Positions 50,255 to 59,676 are shown, numbered from the stretch's first letter. The stretch: DNA of 64,000 bases from Streptomyces cylindrosporus (GCF_022698165.1 NZ_JALDAY010000004.1:124001-188000); one strand, 5' to 3'. The notes: generated from the letters alone by a model not told the origin. Translations and numbers: made by a program.

Positions 50255-52888
50255 ATGGCAGCCAATGCCTGGCGAAGAAGACGGATATGGGCGGTACTGG
50301 CCACCACGGCCGCGCTGGGCCTGACAGTGACGCAGGCCCAGGCGTCGTCCGGCGGCACAAGCCCCTTCGGGGTGCGGGAACTTCGCGAACAGGCCCTTCT
50401 GCATCAGCAGCAGAAGGGCCTGTCGGCTTTCGCGGAGGCGGGGGACGACGATGACGACGGCGGCGAGGCCCAGGAGGAGGCCGAGCAGGCCGACCAGTAC
50501 GCCGAGGCACGCACCTCGCCGGGGATCGTGGCGCCGGGCGCGTACGGGGCGGCGTACGACGAACTGACCGGTCTGCCGCACACCAAGGGCAGTTGGAGCG
50601 ACCTGACCCGGCTGCCGTACGACTCCGACGACCCCCGCTACCGCGACATCAACTCCAACTCCAGCGGCGGTGCCGGCAAGGTGACCGGCCGGGTCACCGG
50701 GCTCGCGGCCGACAACCACGGCTATGTGTACGCCGGTTCGGCCAACGGCGGCGTCTTCCGCTCGCGCACCGGCGGCGGCCACTGGACCAACATCTCCGAC
50801 GGGCTGCCCGCCCTGTCCACCGGCGACCTGCAACTCGACGGCCGCGGACGGCTCTGGTACGCCACCGGCGAGGCCAACACCAGCGCGACCTCCTTCCTCG
50901 GCACGGGCGTCTACGTCCTCGACGACCCGCGGCACGGCAGCTTCTCCCAGCGCGACCGGGTCGGCGGCGACGAGCTCGAATCGACGTCGATCAACGCGCT
51001 GCGGTTCGCCGGGGACAAGGTGTGGGCGGCGACCACCGAGGGCGTGTGGAGCCACTCCACGAAGACCCTGAAGGGTCACTGGAAGCTGGAGTTCGCGCCC
51101 AACCCCGACTATCTGCCGGGTGGTTCGCTGGCGAGCGACCCGAACGCCCCGTACAAGAACATCACCAGCGACATCGCGGTCGACCCGAAGGACCCGGGCA
51201 AGGTCGTGCTCGCCGTCGGCTGGCGCGGCGGGGACACCTACAACGGCTTCTACGCCAAGTCCGGCGGGACCTGGCAGCGGCTGGCCGGACTCGGTGACCT
51301 GCCGAGCAACGCCGAGGACGTCGGCAACGTGACCTTCGCGCGCAGCGCGGACGGCTCGCGGTACTACGCGATCGACCAGTCCCCGGAGCAGACGGCCGAG
51401 AACCCGGACAGCGGACTCGAAGGCATCTTCGTCTCCAAGTCCGGCTCACCGACCGGCCCTTGGACGCGCATCGCGACGTACCAGCAGCTGCGCGACTCGG
51501 GCTCGGCGCTCACCGGCGCCGGATACCAGCCGGGCATCCAGGCCTGGTACAACCAGTTCCTCACCGTCGACCCGAAGAACCCGGACCATGTGTACGCCGG
51601 TCTGGAGGAGGTCTTCGAGACCAAGGACGGCGGCAAGTCCTGGTCCGTGCCCGGGCCTTACTGGAACTTCGGCTTCCCGTGCTGGTCGATCGACCCGAGC
51701 AAGCAGACGGGTGACTGCCACCAGACGGTCCACGCCGACCAGCACTCGGTCGCCATCGGCAGCGACGGCGGCGCGCCGTACGTCGTCGTCGGCGACGACG
51801 GCGGCGCCTTCCGGCGCCCGCTGAACGGCAGCGCCGACGCCTCCGGCCACGCGACCGACTGGACGTCCCTCAACGACGGCACGATGGACGCGCTGCAGTA
51901 CTACTCCGTGGGCGTCGGCCGCGACGGGCGCGGACTGGCCGTCACCGGCGGCCTCCAGGACAACGGGCAGTCCGAACTCCGGCCCGACGACCGCGTGATG
52001 GGCTCCAACTTCGGCGGCGACGGCGGCGACACGATCACCGACCCGGCCAACGGATGCAACATCGCGCAGGAGTACGTCTACCTGGCGGTGTCCGTCACCA
52101 ACAACTGCGCGGTGAACGACGGCAGTTGGATCACCGACCCGTCGAAGGCGACCACGTACTCGGTCGCCCCGCCCGACAACGCGACCGGCGAGGCGCGCTT
52201 CATCGCCCCGCTCAACGCCGACATCAAGGACCCGAAGGTCTGGGTCGCGGGCGGCCGGCACGTGTGGATCAACACCAAGGGCTACGCGATCCGCAGCGGA
52301 ACCGAGTGGTTCGGGGCGTACGACCTCGGCGCGGGCCACACGGCGACGGCGGTCGCGTCCTCCGGCGGCAAGGTGTACGCCGCCTGGTGCGGGCCCTGCA
52401 ACAACCAGGGCTTCACTCGGGGCATCGCGGTCGGCAACGCGGACGGCACCGGCTGGCACCAGCTGAACCTGCCGGCCGACGGCACGGTCCCCAACCGGTA
52501 CCTCTCCGGGCTGGCGATCGACCCGTCCGACTCCGACCATGTTCTGCTGGCCGTCAACGGCTTCTCGCGGAAGTGGACGGAGGGGCCCGGAGCGGGAGTC
52601 GGGCACCTGTTCGAGACGCGGGACGGCGGGGTGACCTGGAAGGACATCTCCGGGAACCTGCCGGATGTGCCTGCCGACTCGGTGGTGCTGCTGAAGGGCG
52701 GCACGGTTGCGCTGGGGACGGACCTGGGGGTGCTGGTGCGGACGCCGGGTTCGAAGGGGTGGAAGGTGGCGGGTGGGAATCTGCCCACCACTGCGGTTCT
52801 TCAGCTTCGTACCGGGCCTGACGGTCGGTTGTACGCGGCTACGCATGGGCGCGGGATCTGGGCGATCGATGTGCGGAGTCTGAGGTAG
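50255..52888 (+). CDS. Secreted beta-propeller (BNR/sortilin-type) protein
   Basis: An 877-residue exported protein. The Sec signal is RRRRIWAVLATTAALGLTVTQAQA with cleavage near residue 30. An acidic segment follows (GDDDDDGGEAQEEAEQAD). The rest is a beta-propeller with BNR-like repeats: GYVYAGSANGGVFRSRTGGGHWTNI, DHVYAGLEEVFETKDGGKSW, HLFETRDGGVTWKDISGNLP and RLYAATHGRGIWAI. This fold occurs in sialidases and GH74 xyloglucanases, but the catalytic residues of either cannot be assigned. GGGAGGG precedes ATG 50255. Confidence 0.8.
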   Translation: MAANAWRRRRIWAVLATTAALGLTVTQAQASSGGTSPFGVRELREQALLHQQQKGLSAFAEAGDDDDDGGEAQEEAEQADQYAEARTSPGIVAPGAYGAAYDELTGLPHTKGSWSDLTRLPYDSDDPRYRDINSNSSGGAGKVTGRVTGLAADNHGYVYAGSANGGVFRSRTGGGHWTNISDGLPALSTGDLQLDGRGRLWYATGEANTSATSFLGTGVYVLDDPRHGSFSQRDRVGGDELESTSINALRFAGDKVWAATTEGVWSHSTKTLKGHWKLEFAPNPDYLPGGSLASDPNAPYKNITSDIAVDPKDPGKVVLAVGWRGGDTYNGFYAKSGGTWQRLAGLGDLPSNAEDVGNVTFARSADGSRYYAIDQSPEQTAENPDSGLEGIFVSKSGSPTGPWTRIATYQQLRDSGSALTGAGYQPGIQAWYNQFLTVDPKNPDHVYAGLEEVFETKDGGKSWSVPGPYWNFGFPCWSIDPSKQTGDCHQTVHADQHSVAIGSDGGAPYVVVGDDGGAFRRPLNGSADASGHATDWTSLNDGTMDALQYYSVGVGRDGRGLAVTGGLQDNGQSELRPDDRVMGSNFGGDGGDTITDPANGCNIAQEYVYLAVSVTNNCAVNDGSWITDPSKATTYSVAPPDNATGEARFIAPLNADIKDPKVWVAGGRHVWINTKGYAIRSGTEWFGAYDLGAGHTATAVASSGGKVYAAWCGPCNNQGFTRGIAVGNADGTGWHQLNLPADGTVPNRYLSGLAIDPSDSDHVLLAVNGFSRKWTEGPGAGVGHLFETRDGGVTWKDISGNLPDVPADSVVLLKGGTVALGTDLGVLVRTPGSKGWKVAGGNLPTTAVLQLRTGPDGRLYAATHGRGIWAIDVRSLR

Positions 52889-52900
52889 CGATCTGTTGTG

Positions 52901-52946
52901 ACAGCCGCGACGGCGCCGTGATTGGGTGCGGCGCCGTCGTGGCTGT
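52901..52946. terminator. Terminator between the beta-propeller and MFS genes
   Basis: An 18-bp stem with one G-T pair, ACAGCCGCGACGGCGCCG (52901-52918) and its partner (52929-52946), with a 10-base loop. It is followed by GCGCAGTTCCCCGCGCCCCT (52950-52969), a sequence that recurs in intergenic regions of Streptomyces genomes. Confidence 0.8.
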
Positions 52947-52979
52947 TCGCGCAGTTCCCCGCGCCCCTATCGGGGCGCG

Positions 52980-54575
52980 TTATGCCACTGCCTCTGACAT
53001 CGGCGCCTCGGTCGGGGCGTGCTTGGGCGGCTTTGCCGTCACCAGGAGGCCCGCTACCAAGCCCCCCAGCAGCATGATTCCCGCCGCGCACCAGATGGCC
53101 ACCGTGTAGCCGTGGACGACCCCCTCCTTGGCGATCAGGGCCCGCTGGGCCGGGTTGTGGAGGTGGGCCGTGATGTAGGTGGCGCTGCTCGTCGTGGCGA
53201 TCGTGTTGAGGAGTGCCGTACCTATCGAACCGCCCACCTGCTGCGAGGTGTTGACCGTCGCCGAGGTCACCCCGGAGTCCTGCGGGGCCACGCCCGCGGT
53301 CGCCGTCGCGAAGACCGGCATGAAGGTGAGGCCCATGCCGAGGCCCATCAGGAGCAGGGCGGGCAGGATCTCGGTCGCGTAGGACGAGTCGACCGTCATC
53401 TGCGTGAGGATCACCATGCCGCCCGCGGCGAGGATCATGCCGGGGACCATGAGGAAGCGCGGCGGGACGCGGTTCATGAGGCGGGCGGAGATCTGCGTCG
53501 AGCCGGTGATGATCGCCGCGGTGAGCGGCAGGAAGGCAAGCCCCGTCTTCACCGGCGAGTACGCCAGGACCACCTGCAAGTAGTAGGTCATGAACAGGAA
53601 CAGGCCGAACATGCCGATCGTGGCGAGCGCCATCGTCAGGAAGCACCCCGCGCGGTTGCGGTCCTTGACGATGTGGAGGGGGAGCAGGGGCATGGGCGCC
53701 CGGTTCTGCCACCACACGAAGGCCGCGAGGAGTACGACACCGCCGCCGAGCAGCGCCAGCACCAGCGGGTCGCTCCAGCCGCGCGGCTCGGCCTCGCTGA
53801 AGCCGTACACGATCGCGACCAGCCCGCCGCAGCCCAGCAGCACACCCGGCACGTCGAGGCGCGCGCCCTCGTGGCCGGGCCGGTCGTGCAGCAGCGCGAA
53901 CGCGCCGGCGACCGCGACGACCGCGATCGGGATGTTGACGTACAGGCACCAGCGCCAGTCGAGGTACTCCGTGAGCAGGCCGCCGACGATGAAGCCGATC
54001 GCGGAACCGCTGCCCGCCAGGGCGCCGTAGATGCCGAAGGCCTTCCCGCGCTCCTTGGGATCCGTGAAGGTCGTCGTCAGCAGGGACAGCGCGGAGGGCG
54101 CGAGTACGGCGGCGAAGGCGCCCTGCAGGGCGCGGGCGCCGAAGAGCATCCCCGGGCCGGTGGCCGCGCCGCCGAGTGCGGAGGCGGCGGCGAAGCCGAT
54201 CAGGCCGAAGATGAACGTCCGCTTGCGGCCCACCAAGTCGGCGATACGCCCGCCGAGCAGCAGCAGTCCGCCGAAGGCGAGCGTGTAGGCGGTGATCACC
54301 CACTGCCGGTTGCCGTCGGACATCCCCAGGTCGCTCTGCGCGGACGGCAGCGCGATGTTCACGATCGTCGCGTCCAGGACGACCATGAGCTGCGCGAGCG
54401 CGATGACCACCAGGCCCCACCAGCGACGGGGATCGGCGTCCGGGGGGCCACCCGCCGAGCGCGGGGACCCACCTGCGGGGGATTCACCTGTTGGGGTGAC
54501 GCTCACCCGCTCAGAAGACCATGAATCGGTACGTATCGCATCTGGGAGCGACTTACGGCCACCTTGGCTGTTCAT
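52980..54575 (-). CDS. MFS drug exporter, DHA2 (14-helix) family
   Basis: A 531-residue membrane pump of the EmrB/QacA type that exports drugs with proton antiport. It shows VVLDATIVNIALPS (motif D1), LLLGGRIADLVGRKRTFIFGLIGFAAASALGG (motif A), GARALQGAFAAVLAPSALSLLTTTF (motif B) and YGALAGSGSAIGFIVGGLLTEYLDWRWCLYVNIPIA (motif C, antiporter type). About 14 hydrophobic segments are visible. It starts in the ATGA overlap with the quinone-reductase gene, so the two form an operon. No regulator gene is adjacent. Confidence 0.9.
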   Translation of the reverse strand: MNSQGGRKSLPDAIRTDSWSSERVSVTPTGESPAGGSPRSAGGPPDADPRRWWGLVVIALAQLMVVLDATIVNIALPSAQSDLGMSDGNRQWVITAYTLAFGGLLLLGGRIADLVGRKRTFIFGLIGFAAASALGGAATGPGMLFGARALQGAFAAVLAPSALSLLTTTFTDPKERGKAFGIYGALAGSGSAIGFIVGGLLTEYLDWRWCLYVNIPIAVVAVAGAFALLHDRPGHEGARLDVPGVLLGCGGLVAIVYGFSEAEPRGWSDPLVLALLGGGVVLLAAFVWWQNRAPMPLLPLHIVKDRNRAGCFLTMALATIGMFGLFLFMTYYLQVVLAYSPVKTGLAFLPLTAAIITGSTQISARLMNRVPPRFLMVPGMILAAGGMVILTQMTVDSSYATEILPALLLMGLGMGLTFMPVFATATAGVAPQDSGVTSATVNTSQQVGGSIGTALLNTIATTSSATYITAHLHNPAQRALIAKEGVVHGYTVAIWCAAGIMLLGGLVAGLLVTAKPPKHAPTEAPMSEAVA

Positions 54576-55552
54576 GGCTCCAGCACCACCTTTCCGGTCG
54601 TTCCGCGCGTCTCCAGCGCGCGGTGCGCTGCCGCCGCCTCGGCCAGCGGGAATCGCTGCACCGCCGGGGCCAGCCGGCCCGCGGCGGCCTCGGCGAGGGC
54701 GCGCAGTTCCAGGGTTCGTACGGGATCGGGCCCGCCGGCCTTCCGCATCATCACGGGGCCCAGGACCTGCTCCGACACCCCGTCGACGAGATACGGCTCA
54801 CCGCCGCCGATCCCCTCGGCGGACCAGCCGAAGACGATGTGCCTGCCGCCGGGCCCGAGCAGGCCGACGGCCTCGCGGGCGGCGTCACCGCCGACGCCGT
54901 CGAGGACGACGGTCGCGGGCCGCCCGCCGAGGAAGGCCCGGACCTTGCCCGGCCAGTCGGGGTCGTTGTAGTCGACGGCGAGATCGGCGCCGTTCGCCTC
55001 CACGCGGGCCGTCTTCTCCGGCCCGCCGGCGAGACCGACGACGACGGCCCCGGAGTTCTTCGCGTACTGCACGAGCAGCGTCCCGATCCCGCCCGCGGCC
55101 GCGGGGATCACGGCCACGGCACCGGGGCCGAGCTCGGCGAACTGCACGATCCCCATCGCCGTACGCCCCGTCCCGATCATCGCGACCGCCTCGGCGAAGT
55201 CGAGGTTCTCCGGGATCTCGTGCACCCGTTCGACATCGGTGACGGCCAGCTCGGCGTACCCGCCCGGCGCGAAGCCGAGATGCGCGACCACGCGCTTGCC
55301 GAGCCACAGCGCGGCGACGCCGTCGCCGAGCGACTCGACGACACCGGCGACCTCACGGCCGGGGATCGTGGGCAGCACGCCCGGGGCGGGCAACGGCCCC
55401 TGCGCCCCCTCCCGCAGGGCGGTGTCCAGCAGATGCACGCCCGCGGCCTCGACGGCGATACGGACCTGGCCGGGGCCCGGCGCCGGGTCCTCGACCTCCT
55501 CGTAACGCAAATTCTCGGCCGGACCGAAAGCGTGCAGTCGGATGGCGTGCAT
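54572..55552 (-). CDS. Zinc-binding-type alcohol dehydrogenase / quinone oxidoreductase
   Basis: A 326-residue medium-chain dehydrogenase/reductase of the quinone-oxidoreductase group. It has HAIRLHAFGPAENLRYEEVEDPAPGPGQVRIAVEAAGVH, the substrate-domain motif PTIPGREVAGVVESLGDGV, and the NADPH site VIPAAAGGIGTLLVQYAK with VVLDGVGGDAAREAVGLLGPGG. The zinc ligands of true alcohol dehydrogenases are absent, as in NADPH:quinone reductases. ATG 55552 with AGGGAG is preferred; the reading frame extends upstream without a start signal. Coupled to the MFS pump. Confidence 0.88.
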   Translation of the reverse strand: MHAIRLHAFGPAENLRYEEVEDPAPGPGQVRIAVEAAGVHLLDTALREGAQGPLPAPGVLPTIPGREVAGVVESLGDGVAALWLGKRVVAHLGFAPGGYAELAVTDVERVHEIPENLDFAEAVAMIGTGRTAMGIVQFAELGPGAVAVIPAAAGGIGTLLVQYAKNSGAVVVGLAGGPEKTARVEANGADLAVDYNDPDWPGKVRAFLGGRPATVVLDGVGGDAAREAVGLLGPGGRHIVFGWSAEGIGGGEPYLVDGVSEQVLGPVMMRKAGGPDPVRTLELRALAEAAAGRLAPAVQRFPLAEAAAAHRALETRGTTGKVVLEP

Positions 55553-55599
55553 GGCGGGCTCCCTGGGCGTTGTCAGTTCAGACTTCCGACTCTTCAACC

Positions 55600-56760
55600 T
55601 CAAGCGCGCTTCAGGTCAAGCTGTCGTCGGCCGAGCGCCAGCGACACCGCGGCGAGGGCGCTGTTGAAGGACACCTCGGAGAGCACACCGGGGGCGGCGA
55701 CCTGGTCGCCGGCCAGGTAGACACCGTCGCCGCGGTCGACGGCCGGCCGGTCGCGCCAACTGGTGCCGGGGAGGTCGACGGCGCCGGTACGGCCGTTCGC
55801 GAGGGCCTCGCGCCGCCAGGTGACGCGCTCGCGCCAGCCGTCGAAGGCGAGGTCGAGGAGGTGCTCGGCGCGGGCGCGGCCGTCGGCCTTCGTCTCGTGC
55901 GGAGCGATGGGGATCTGCCCCTGGATCAGCTGCTCATCGGCGGGCGCGAGCGACCGGTCCTGGGCGGTGAACCGCTCGATCCAGCCCGGCGAGTCGAGGT
56001 CGGAGACGGCGAAGGCGTCGCCGCGGCGGGTGCGTACGGCGAGGTCGACGAGGACGGTACGCCCGCCGGTCCAGGTCAGCGAGTCGTCCTTGAGCAGCCG
56101 CCGGGCCGCGTCGAGCGAGGTCGCGACGACGACGGGGGTGTCGGTGGGGAGGACGTCGACGCGGGACAAGGTCTCCATCCGCACCCCCAGATTCCAGGCC
56201 CGCGCGGCCATCCGGTCGATGAGGCTCGCCCAGCCGCCGCGCGGGTAGTGGGCCTCGGGCGGGAGCTTGGTGGCGCGGCGGAGGCGTTCCTGCACGAAGG
56301 CGGCGGAGAGGGCACCGGGGTCGTGGTGGAAGAGGGCGACGGCGGAGTAATTGGCGGCGGCACGAGCGCCCTCCTCGCCGGCGACACCGGTGGCCCAGGA
56401 CAGGTAGTCGAGGTCGACGGGGGCCTGCGGCAGCCCGGGCCGGAGCAGCTTGAGCATGGCGAAGGGCGGGGTACGGCGCAGCGCACCGTGGTGCCGGAGC
56501 CGCAGCCGGGCTGCCTCCAGGGGAGGGATCGGGGCGAGCGGCGGGATGAGGTCGCGCTGCTTGAGCCAGGTCCAGTGGGCGCCGCCGCGGTAGAGGGCGT
56601 GCGGACCGTCGTTCGTCCGGTACGGCCCCTCGGCGGTCCGTGCCCGCCCGCCGAGGGTGTGGTGGGCTTCGTACACGGTCACCTTGACGCCCGCCTCGGC
56701 GGCGGTGATCGCCGCGGTGAGCCCGGCGAATCCGCCGCCGATGACGGTGATGCGGTGCAT
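55600..56760 (-). CDS. FAD/NAD(P)-dependent oxidoreductase
   Basis: A 386-residue flavoprotein. The N-terminal RITVIGGGFAGLTAAITAAEAGVKVTVYEAHHTLGGRART is the FAD-binding motif plus the GGRA signature of amine-oxidase/phytoene-desaturase-like enzymes. Middle regions include WATGVAGEEGARAAANYSAVALF, and the C-terminus has GVYLAGDQVAAPGVLSEVSFNSALAAV, the second FAD contact. The substrate is unknown. It ends 48 bases before the quinone-reductase gene start and may be in the same operon. Confidence 0.83.
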   Translation of the reverse strand: MHRITVIGGGFAGLTAAITAAEAGVKVTVYEAHHTLGGRARTAEGPYRTNDGPHALYRGGAHWTWLKQRDLIPPLAPIPPLEAARLRLRHHGALRRTPPFAMLKLLRPGLPQAPVDLDYLSWATGVAGEEGARAAANYSAVALFHHDPGALSAAFVQERLRRATKLPPEAHYPRGGWASLIDRMAARAWNLGVRMETLSRVDVLPTDTPVVVATSLDAARRLLKDDSLTWTGGRTVLVDLAVRTRRGDAFAVSDLDSPGWIERFTAQDRSLAPADEQLIQGQIPIAPHETKADGRARAEHLLDLAFDGWRERVTWRREALANGRTGAVDLPGTSWRDRPAVDRGDGVYLAGDQVAAPGVLSEVSFNSALAAVSLALGRRQLDLKRA

Positions 56761-57062
56761 GACTGACGTCTCCCTCGGAGGCTCGGGGTCTGGTCTGGGG
56801 GTCTGGTCGCCTTTGCATGCATAGGACGGTTCGGGCGGCCGGAATGTGACATGGGGGGTGTTTTGGCTGGTCAGGCGGATTGTCAGTGGTGGGGTGCAGG
56901 ATGGGAGGCGTGGGGCGACGAGCGGGAGGTGCGGTGGGACGGGCTGTGGGTTCGGGTGGCGCGGGTCAGGCGAGTGGTGCGGTTGGTTCCGCCGGTGGCG
57001 TGCGTGGGGGTGCGGGCCGCGGTCAGGATTCCGGTGGTGGTTCGGGCGGTCCCGGTCGTACG
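56761..57062. other. Intergenic region with strong G/T skew, no supported gene
   Basis: These 302 bases divide the FAD enzyme from the pentapeptide gene. Bases from about 56,850 on have an unusually high G and T content on the top strand (GGTGTTTTGGCTGG, GTGGTGGTTCGG). A long open frame crosses it in line with the pentapeptide gene, but its Gly/Ser/Arg-only content looks noncoding. Confidence 0.45.
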
Positions 57063-57713
57063 GTGGTGAAGGCGGCGCAGCGCCCGCAGGTGCGGTTGCC
57101 TCCGCTGGAGCCCTTCCGGGGCGGGGCGTTGGAGCCGGACGGGGACTACGACGGGCTGGACTTCCGGGAGTTCGACTTCGCCGGGCACGACGGCGGGGGC
57201 GCCCGGTTCATGGACTGCGCGCTGACGGGGTGCGCGGTGGACGAGACGCGGCTGCGGCACGCTCGCGTCCTGGACTCGGTGCTGACGGGACTGCGGGGCG
57301 TCGGCACGGATCTGGCGGACGCCACGCTGCGGGACGTCGAGCTGGTCGACGCCCGGCTGGGCGGGGTGCAGGCGCACGGTGCCGTGCTGGAGCGGGTGGT
57401 CGTGCGGGGCGGCAAGATCGACTACCTGAACCTGCGCACGGCCAGGCTCAGGGACGTCGTGTTCGAGGGATGCGTGCTGGTGGAGCCGGACTTCGGGGGC
57501 GCGAAGCTGGAGCGGGTGCAGTTCGTGGACTGCGTGCTGAAGGGCGCCGACCTCACGGCGGCGACCCTGAAGGACGTGGACCTGCGGGACGCGGCCGAGC
57601 TGGTCGTCGCACGGGGCGTGGACCGGCTCGCGGGGGCGGTGATCAGTTCCGTGCAACTGATGGATCTGGCGCCGGTACTGGCGGCGGAGATGGGGATTCG
57701 GGTGGAGGGATGA
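57063..57713 (+). CDS. Pentapeptide-repeat protein
   Basis: A 216-residue protein made mostly of A(D/N)LxX-type repeats that fold into a right-handed quadrilateral beta-helix: DFREFDFAGHDGGGARFMDCAL, GTDLADATLRDVELVDARLGGVQAHGAVLERVVVRGG, LVEPDFGGAKLERVQFVDCVLKGADLTAATLKDVDLRDA. Some family members mimic DNA and protect gyrase from quinolones (Qnr, MfpA), but most have unknown roles. The GTG at 57063 or 57066 is the most credible start. The next gene begins four bases after the stop. Confidence 0.72.
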   Translation: MVKAAQRPQVRLPPLEPFRGGALEPDGDYDGLDFREFDFAGHDGGGARFMDCALTGCAVDETRLRHARVLDSVLTGLRGVGTDLADATLRDVELVDARLGGVQAHGAVLERVVVRGGKIDYLNLRTARLRDVVFEGCVLVEPDFGGAKLERVQFVDCVLKGADLTAATLKDVDLRDAAELVVARGVDRLAGAVISSVQLMDLAPVLAAEMGIRVEG

Positions 57714-57716
57714 CGG

Positions 57717-58382
57717 GTGGGGAGCTTTTACGGAAACGTCCTGGTGGCACGGCCGCTGGACGAGGTGGTGACGCTGCTCGCGGCCGCGGGCGGGCCGGCG
57801 GGGGCGGCCGACAGCGCGGTACGGGGGTACGCGCTGCCGGTCGGCCCCGGCCACACGGTGATCTACCCGGACCCGGAGACGGACGCGACGGCACTGGCGG
57901 GCCCGCTGAGCCGCCTGCTGGAGGCGCCCGCGCTGGGCACGTACGTCTACGACTCGGACGTACTGCTGATGACGGTGTACGCGGAGGGTGAGCCGACGCA
58001 CCACTACGACTCGTGTCCGGGGTACTTCGACGCGGCGGAAGGCGACTTGGGCGACTCCGAGGACCGGGAGTCCCCCGTCCCGGTCGGCGCCGACCCGGAC
58101 GCCTTCGTGCCGCTGGCCTTCGGCCCGGTGGACCGGCCGGCGCTGCGGGCGGTCCTGCTGGGCATACCGCTGGACCCGGGGGACGGCGAGAACGGCCGCT
58201 ATGTGTTCGCCAACACCCAGCACTACGACGCGATGACGTGTCTGGGCCTGAACGCGTGCCGGCTGAGCACGGGGTACCACTACCTGTCGCTCGGGGGCCT
58301 CCCGCACGAGACGTCGGCGGAGGAACTGGTGCTGCTGGGCGGACGGATGTGGCCGGCGGAGGAGTCGGCGGGGCGGGGGTAG
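57717..58382 (+). CDS. Hypothetical protein downstream of the pentapeptide gene
   Basis: A 221-residue acidic cytosolic protein from GTG 57717: MGSFYGNVLVARPLDEVVTLLAAAGGPAG, GYALPVGPGHTVIYPDPETDATALAGPLSRLLEAPALGTYVYDSDVLLMTVY, then EPTHHYDSCPGYFDAAEGD. The pattern is alternating strands and helices with no known motif. Immediate spacing suggests it is translated with the pentapeptide gene. Confidence 0.65.
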   Translation: MGSFYGNVLVARPLDEVVTLLAAAGGPAGAADSAVRGYALPVGPGHTVIYPDPETDATALAGPLSRLLEAPALGTYVYDSDVLLMTVYAEGEPTHHYDSCPGYFDAAEGDLGDSEDRESPVPVGADPDAFVPLAFGPVDRPALRAVLLGIPLDPGDGENGRYVFANTQHYDAMTCLGLNACRLSTGYHYLSLGGLPHETSAEELVLLGGRMWPAEESAGRG

Positions 58383-58505
58383 GTGCGGTGGGGGCAGGCG
58401 CGGTGGGGATGGGCGCGGTGGGGATGGCGCGGCGCCCTCGTCCGGTGGCTCAGCGGTGACTGAGGGGTGACTCGGACCCCGAAGGCCCCACCACTCAGGG
58501 CGAGT

Positions 58506-58521
58506 TGAGTAGTCGTACTCA
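58506..58521. promoter_or_regulatory. Palindrome upstream of a secreted protein gene
   Basis: TGAGTA-GTCG-TACTCA is a perfect 16-bp palindrome 96 bases before the gene at 58617. It may be an operator. The 234-base gap also contains three near-tandem GCGCGGTGGGGATGG units just after 58390. No other content was recognised. Confidence 0.4.
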
Positions 58522-58616
58522 GGCCCGGTGATCTACGGGCCGCGAGGATCGGTGGTGCCGGCGCGGACGAGCGTGTCGGCTGAGGCAGCCGCCCGATCCC
58601 CTACGGAGGGTCCGTC

Positions 58617-59081
58617 ATGTCGTCCCGTCGCCGCATCGCCGCCCTGTCCGTCGCCGCCGGTGCCGTCGTCCTCGGCGGGGCCGGAGCCTTCGCCATCGCC
58701 CAGGCCGGTGAGCAGGAACCGACCCTCGCGCACAGCGCCGCCCGCTACACCGCGCCCACCGGCGGCCACGACGGCTCGCTGGCCTTCACCACCGAGGTCA
58801 CGGCGTCCTCGGGGGTCAGGAGCCTGAAGGTGCTGGCGTGGCCGGCCGCGGACTCGCAGCTCGGCAAGAAGCCGCCGACGGCGAAGGAGCTGGCCGCCGT
58901 GGAGTCCGCCACGTGCGAGGCGGCCGCCGCCGACACCGCGCGCTGCACCTACACGACCCCGGTCTCGACGGCCGACGCCGCCGCGTCCCCGCACGGCACC
59001 TGGCACATCGCGGTCCTGGCCACGGCGAGGAACGGGACGACGACGCTGGACACGAGGGCGGCGGACTTCGAGATCGGCTAG
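58617..59081 (+). CDS. Secreted protein, DUF5707-like
   Basis: A 154-residue exported protein. The Sec signal RRRIAALSVAAGAVVLGGAGAFAIAQAG ends near residue 30. The mature part is a single small beta-sandwich: DGSLAFTTEVTASSGVRSLKVLAWPAADSQLG, two cysteines (ATCEAAAADTARCTY) that probably form a disulfide, and GTWHIAVLATARNGTTTLDTRAADFEIG. It resembles DUF5707 proteins of Streptomyces, function unknown. GGAGGGTCC precedes ATG 58617. Confidence 0.72.
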   Translation: MSSRRRIAALSVAAGAVVLGGAGAFAIAQAGEQEPTLAHSAARYTAPTGGHDGSLAFTTEVTASSGVRSLKVLAWPAADSQLGKKPPTAKELAAVESATCEAAAADTARCTYTTPVSTADAAASPHGTWHIAVLATARNGTTTLDTRAADFEIG

Positions 59082-59135
59082 GGACTGTCCGGGACCGGCA
59101 TGAGGGGCTGCATGGACGGATCGGTCTTCCCGGTG

Positions 59136-59669
59136 CTAGGCGATCCTCGGGAAGCGGGCCTGCAGGGTCCAGATCGCCGGGTTCTCGGCGAGGTCCTCGT
59201 GCATGTCGGTGAGGTCGGCGAGGAGGTCGTGCAGGAAGTCCCGGGCCTCGCGGCGGAGTTCGGCGTGGGCGAAGGTCAGCGGGGGTTCCTCGGCCGGCAT
59301 CCAGTCGGCCTCGATGTCGACCCAGCCGAAGCGGCGCTCGAAGAGCATGCGGTCGGTGGACTCGGTGAAGTCGAGCTCGGCGCGCTGGGGCCGGGCGGCC
59401 CGGGACCCCGCCGGGTCCCGGTCGATCCGCTCCACGATGTCGCACAGCGCCCATGCGAAGTCGAGCACCGGCACCCATCCCCAGGCTGTGGACAGTTCCC
59501 GGTCCGCCTTGGTGTCGGCGAGGTAGACGTCCCCGCAGAACAGGTCGTGCCGCAGGGCGTGGACGTCCGCGCGCCGGTAGTCCGTCTGCGGCGGGTCCGG
59601 GAAGCGGTTGGAGAGGGCGTAGCCGATGTCGAGCACGTACGAGATGGTGTCACGCCGCCTTAGGATCAC
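59136..59669 (-). CDS. Hypothetical protein divergent from the M1 peptidase gene
   Basis: A cytosolic protein of about 167-177 residues. GTG at 59669 or at 59636 could be the start; neither has a clear ribosome site. Features: SYVLDIGYALSNRFPDPPQTDYRRADVHALRHDLFCGDVYLADTK, WGWVPVLDFAWALCDIVERIDRDPAG, LDFTESTDRMLFERRFGWVDIEADWMP. No family was recognised. Its gene lies back to back with the peptidase lipoprotein, four bases apart at most. Confidence 0.6.
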   Translation of the reverse strand: MILRRRDTISYVLDIGYALSNRFPDPPQTDYRRADVHALRHDLFCGDVYLADTKADRELSTAWGWVPVLDFAWALCDIVERIDRDPAGSRAARPQRAELDFTESTDRMLFERRFGWVDIEADWMPAEEPPLTFAHAELRREARDFLHDLLADLTDMHEDLAENPAIWTLQARFPRIA

Positions 59670-59676
59670 TGGCGTG
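59661..59676 (+). promoter_or_regulatory. Leaderless promoter of the M1 peptidase gene
   Basis: TAGGAT (59661-59666) lies seven bases before GTG 59674, with no ribosome site between them, as expected for a leaderless mRNA. Confidence 0.55.

Noticed and set aside
56880..57062. N-terminal extension of the pentapeptide protein
   Set aside because: The extra 61 codons are Gly/Ser/Arg low complexity without family similarity, so the GTG at 57063 is preferred.
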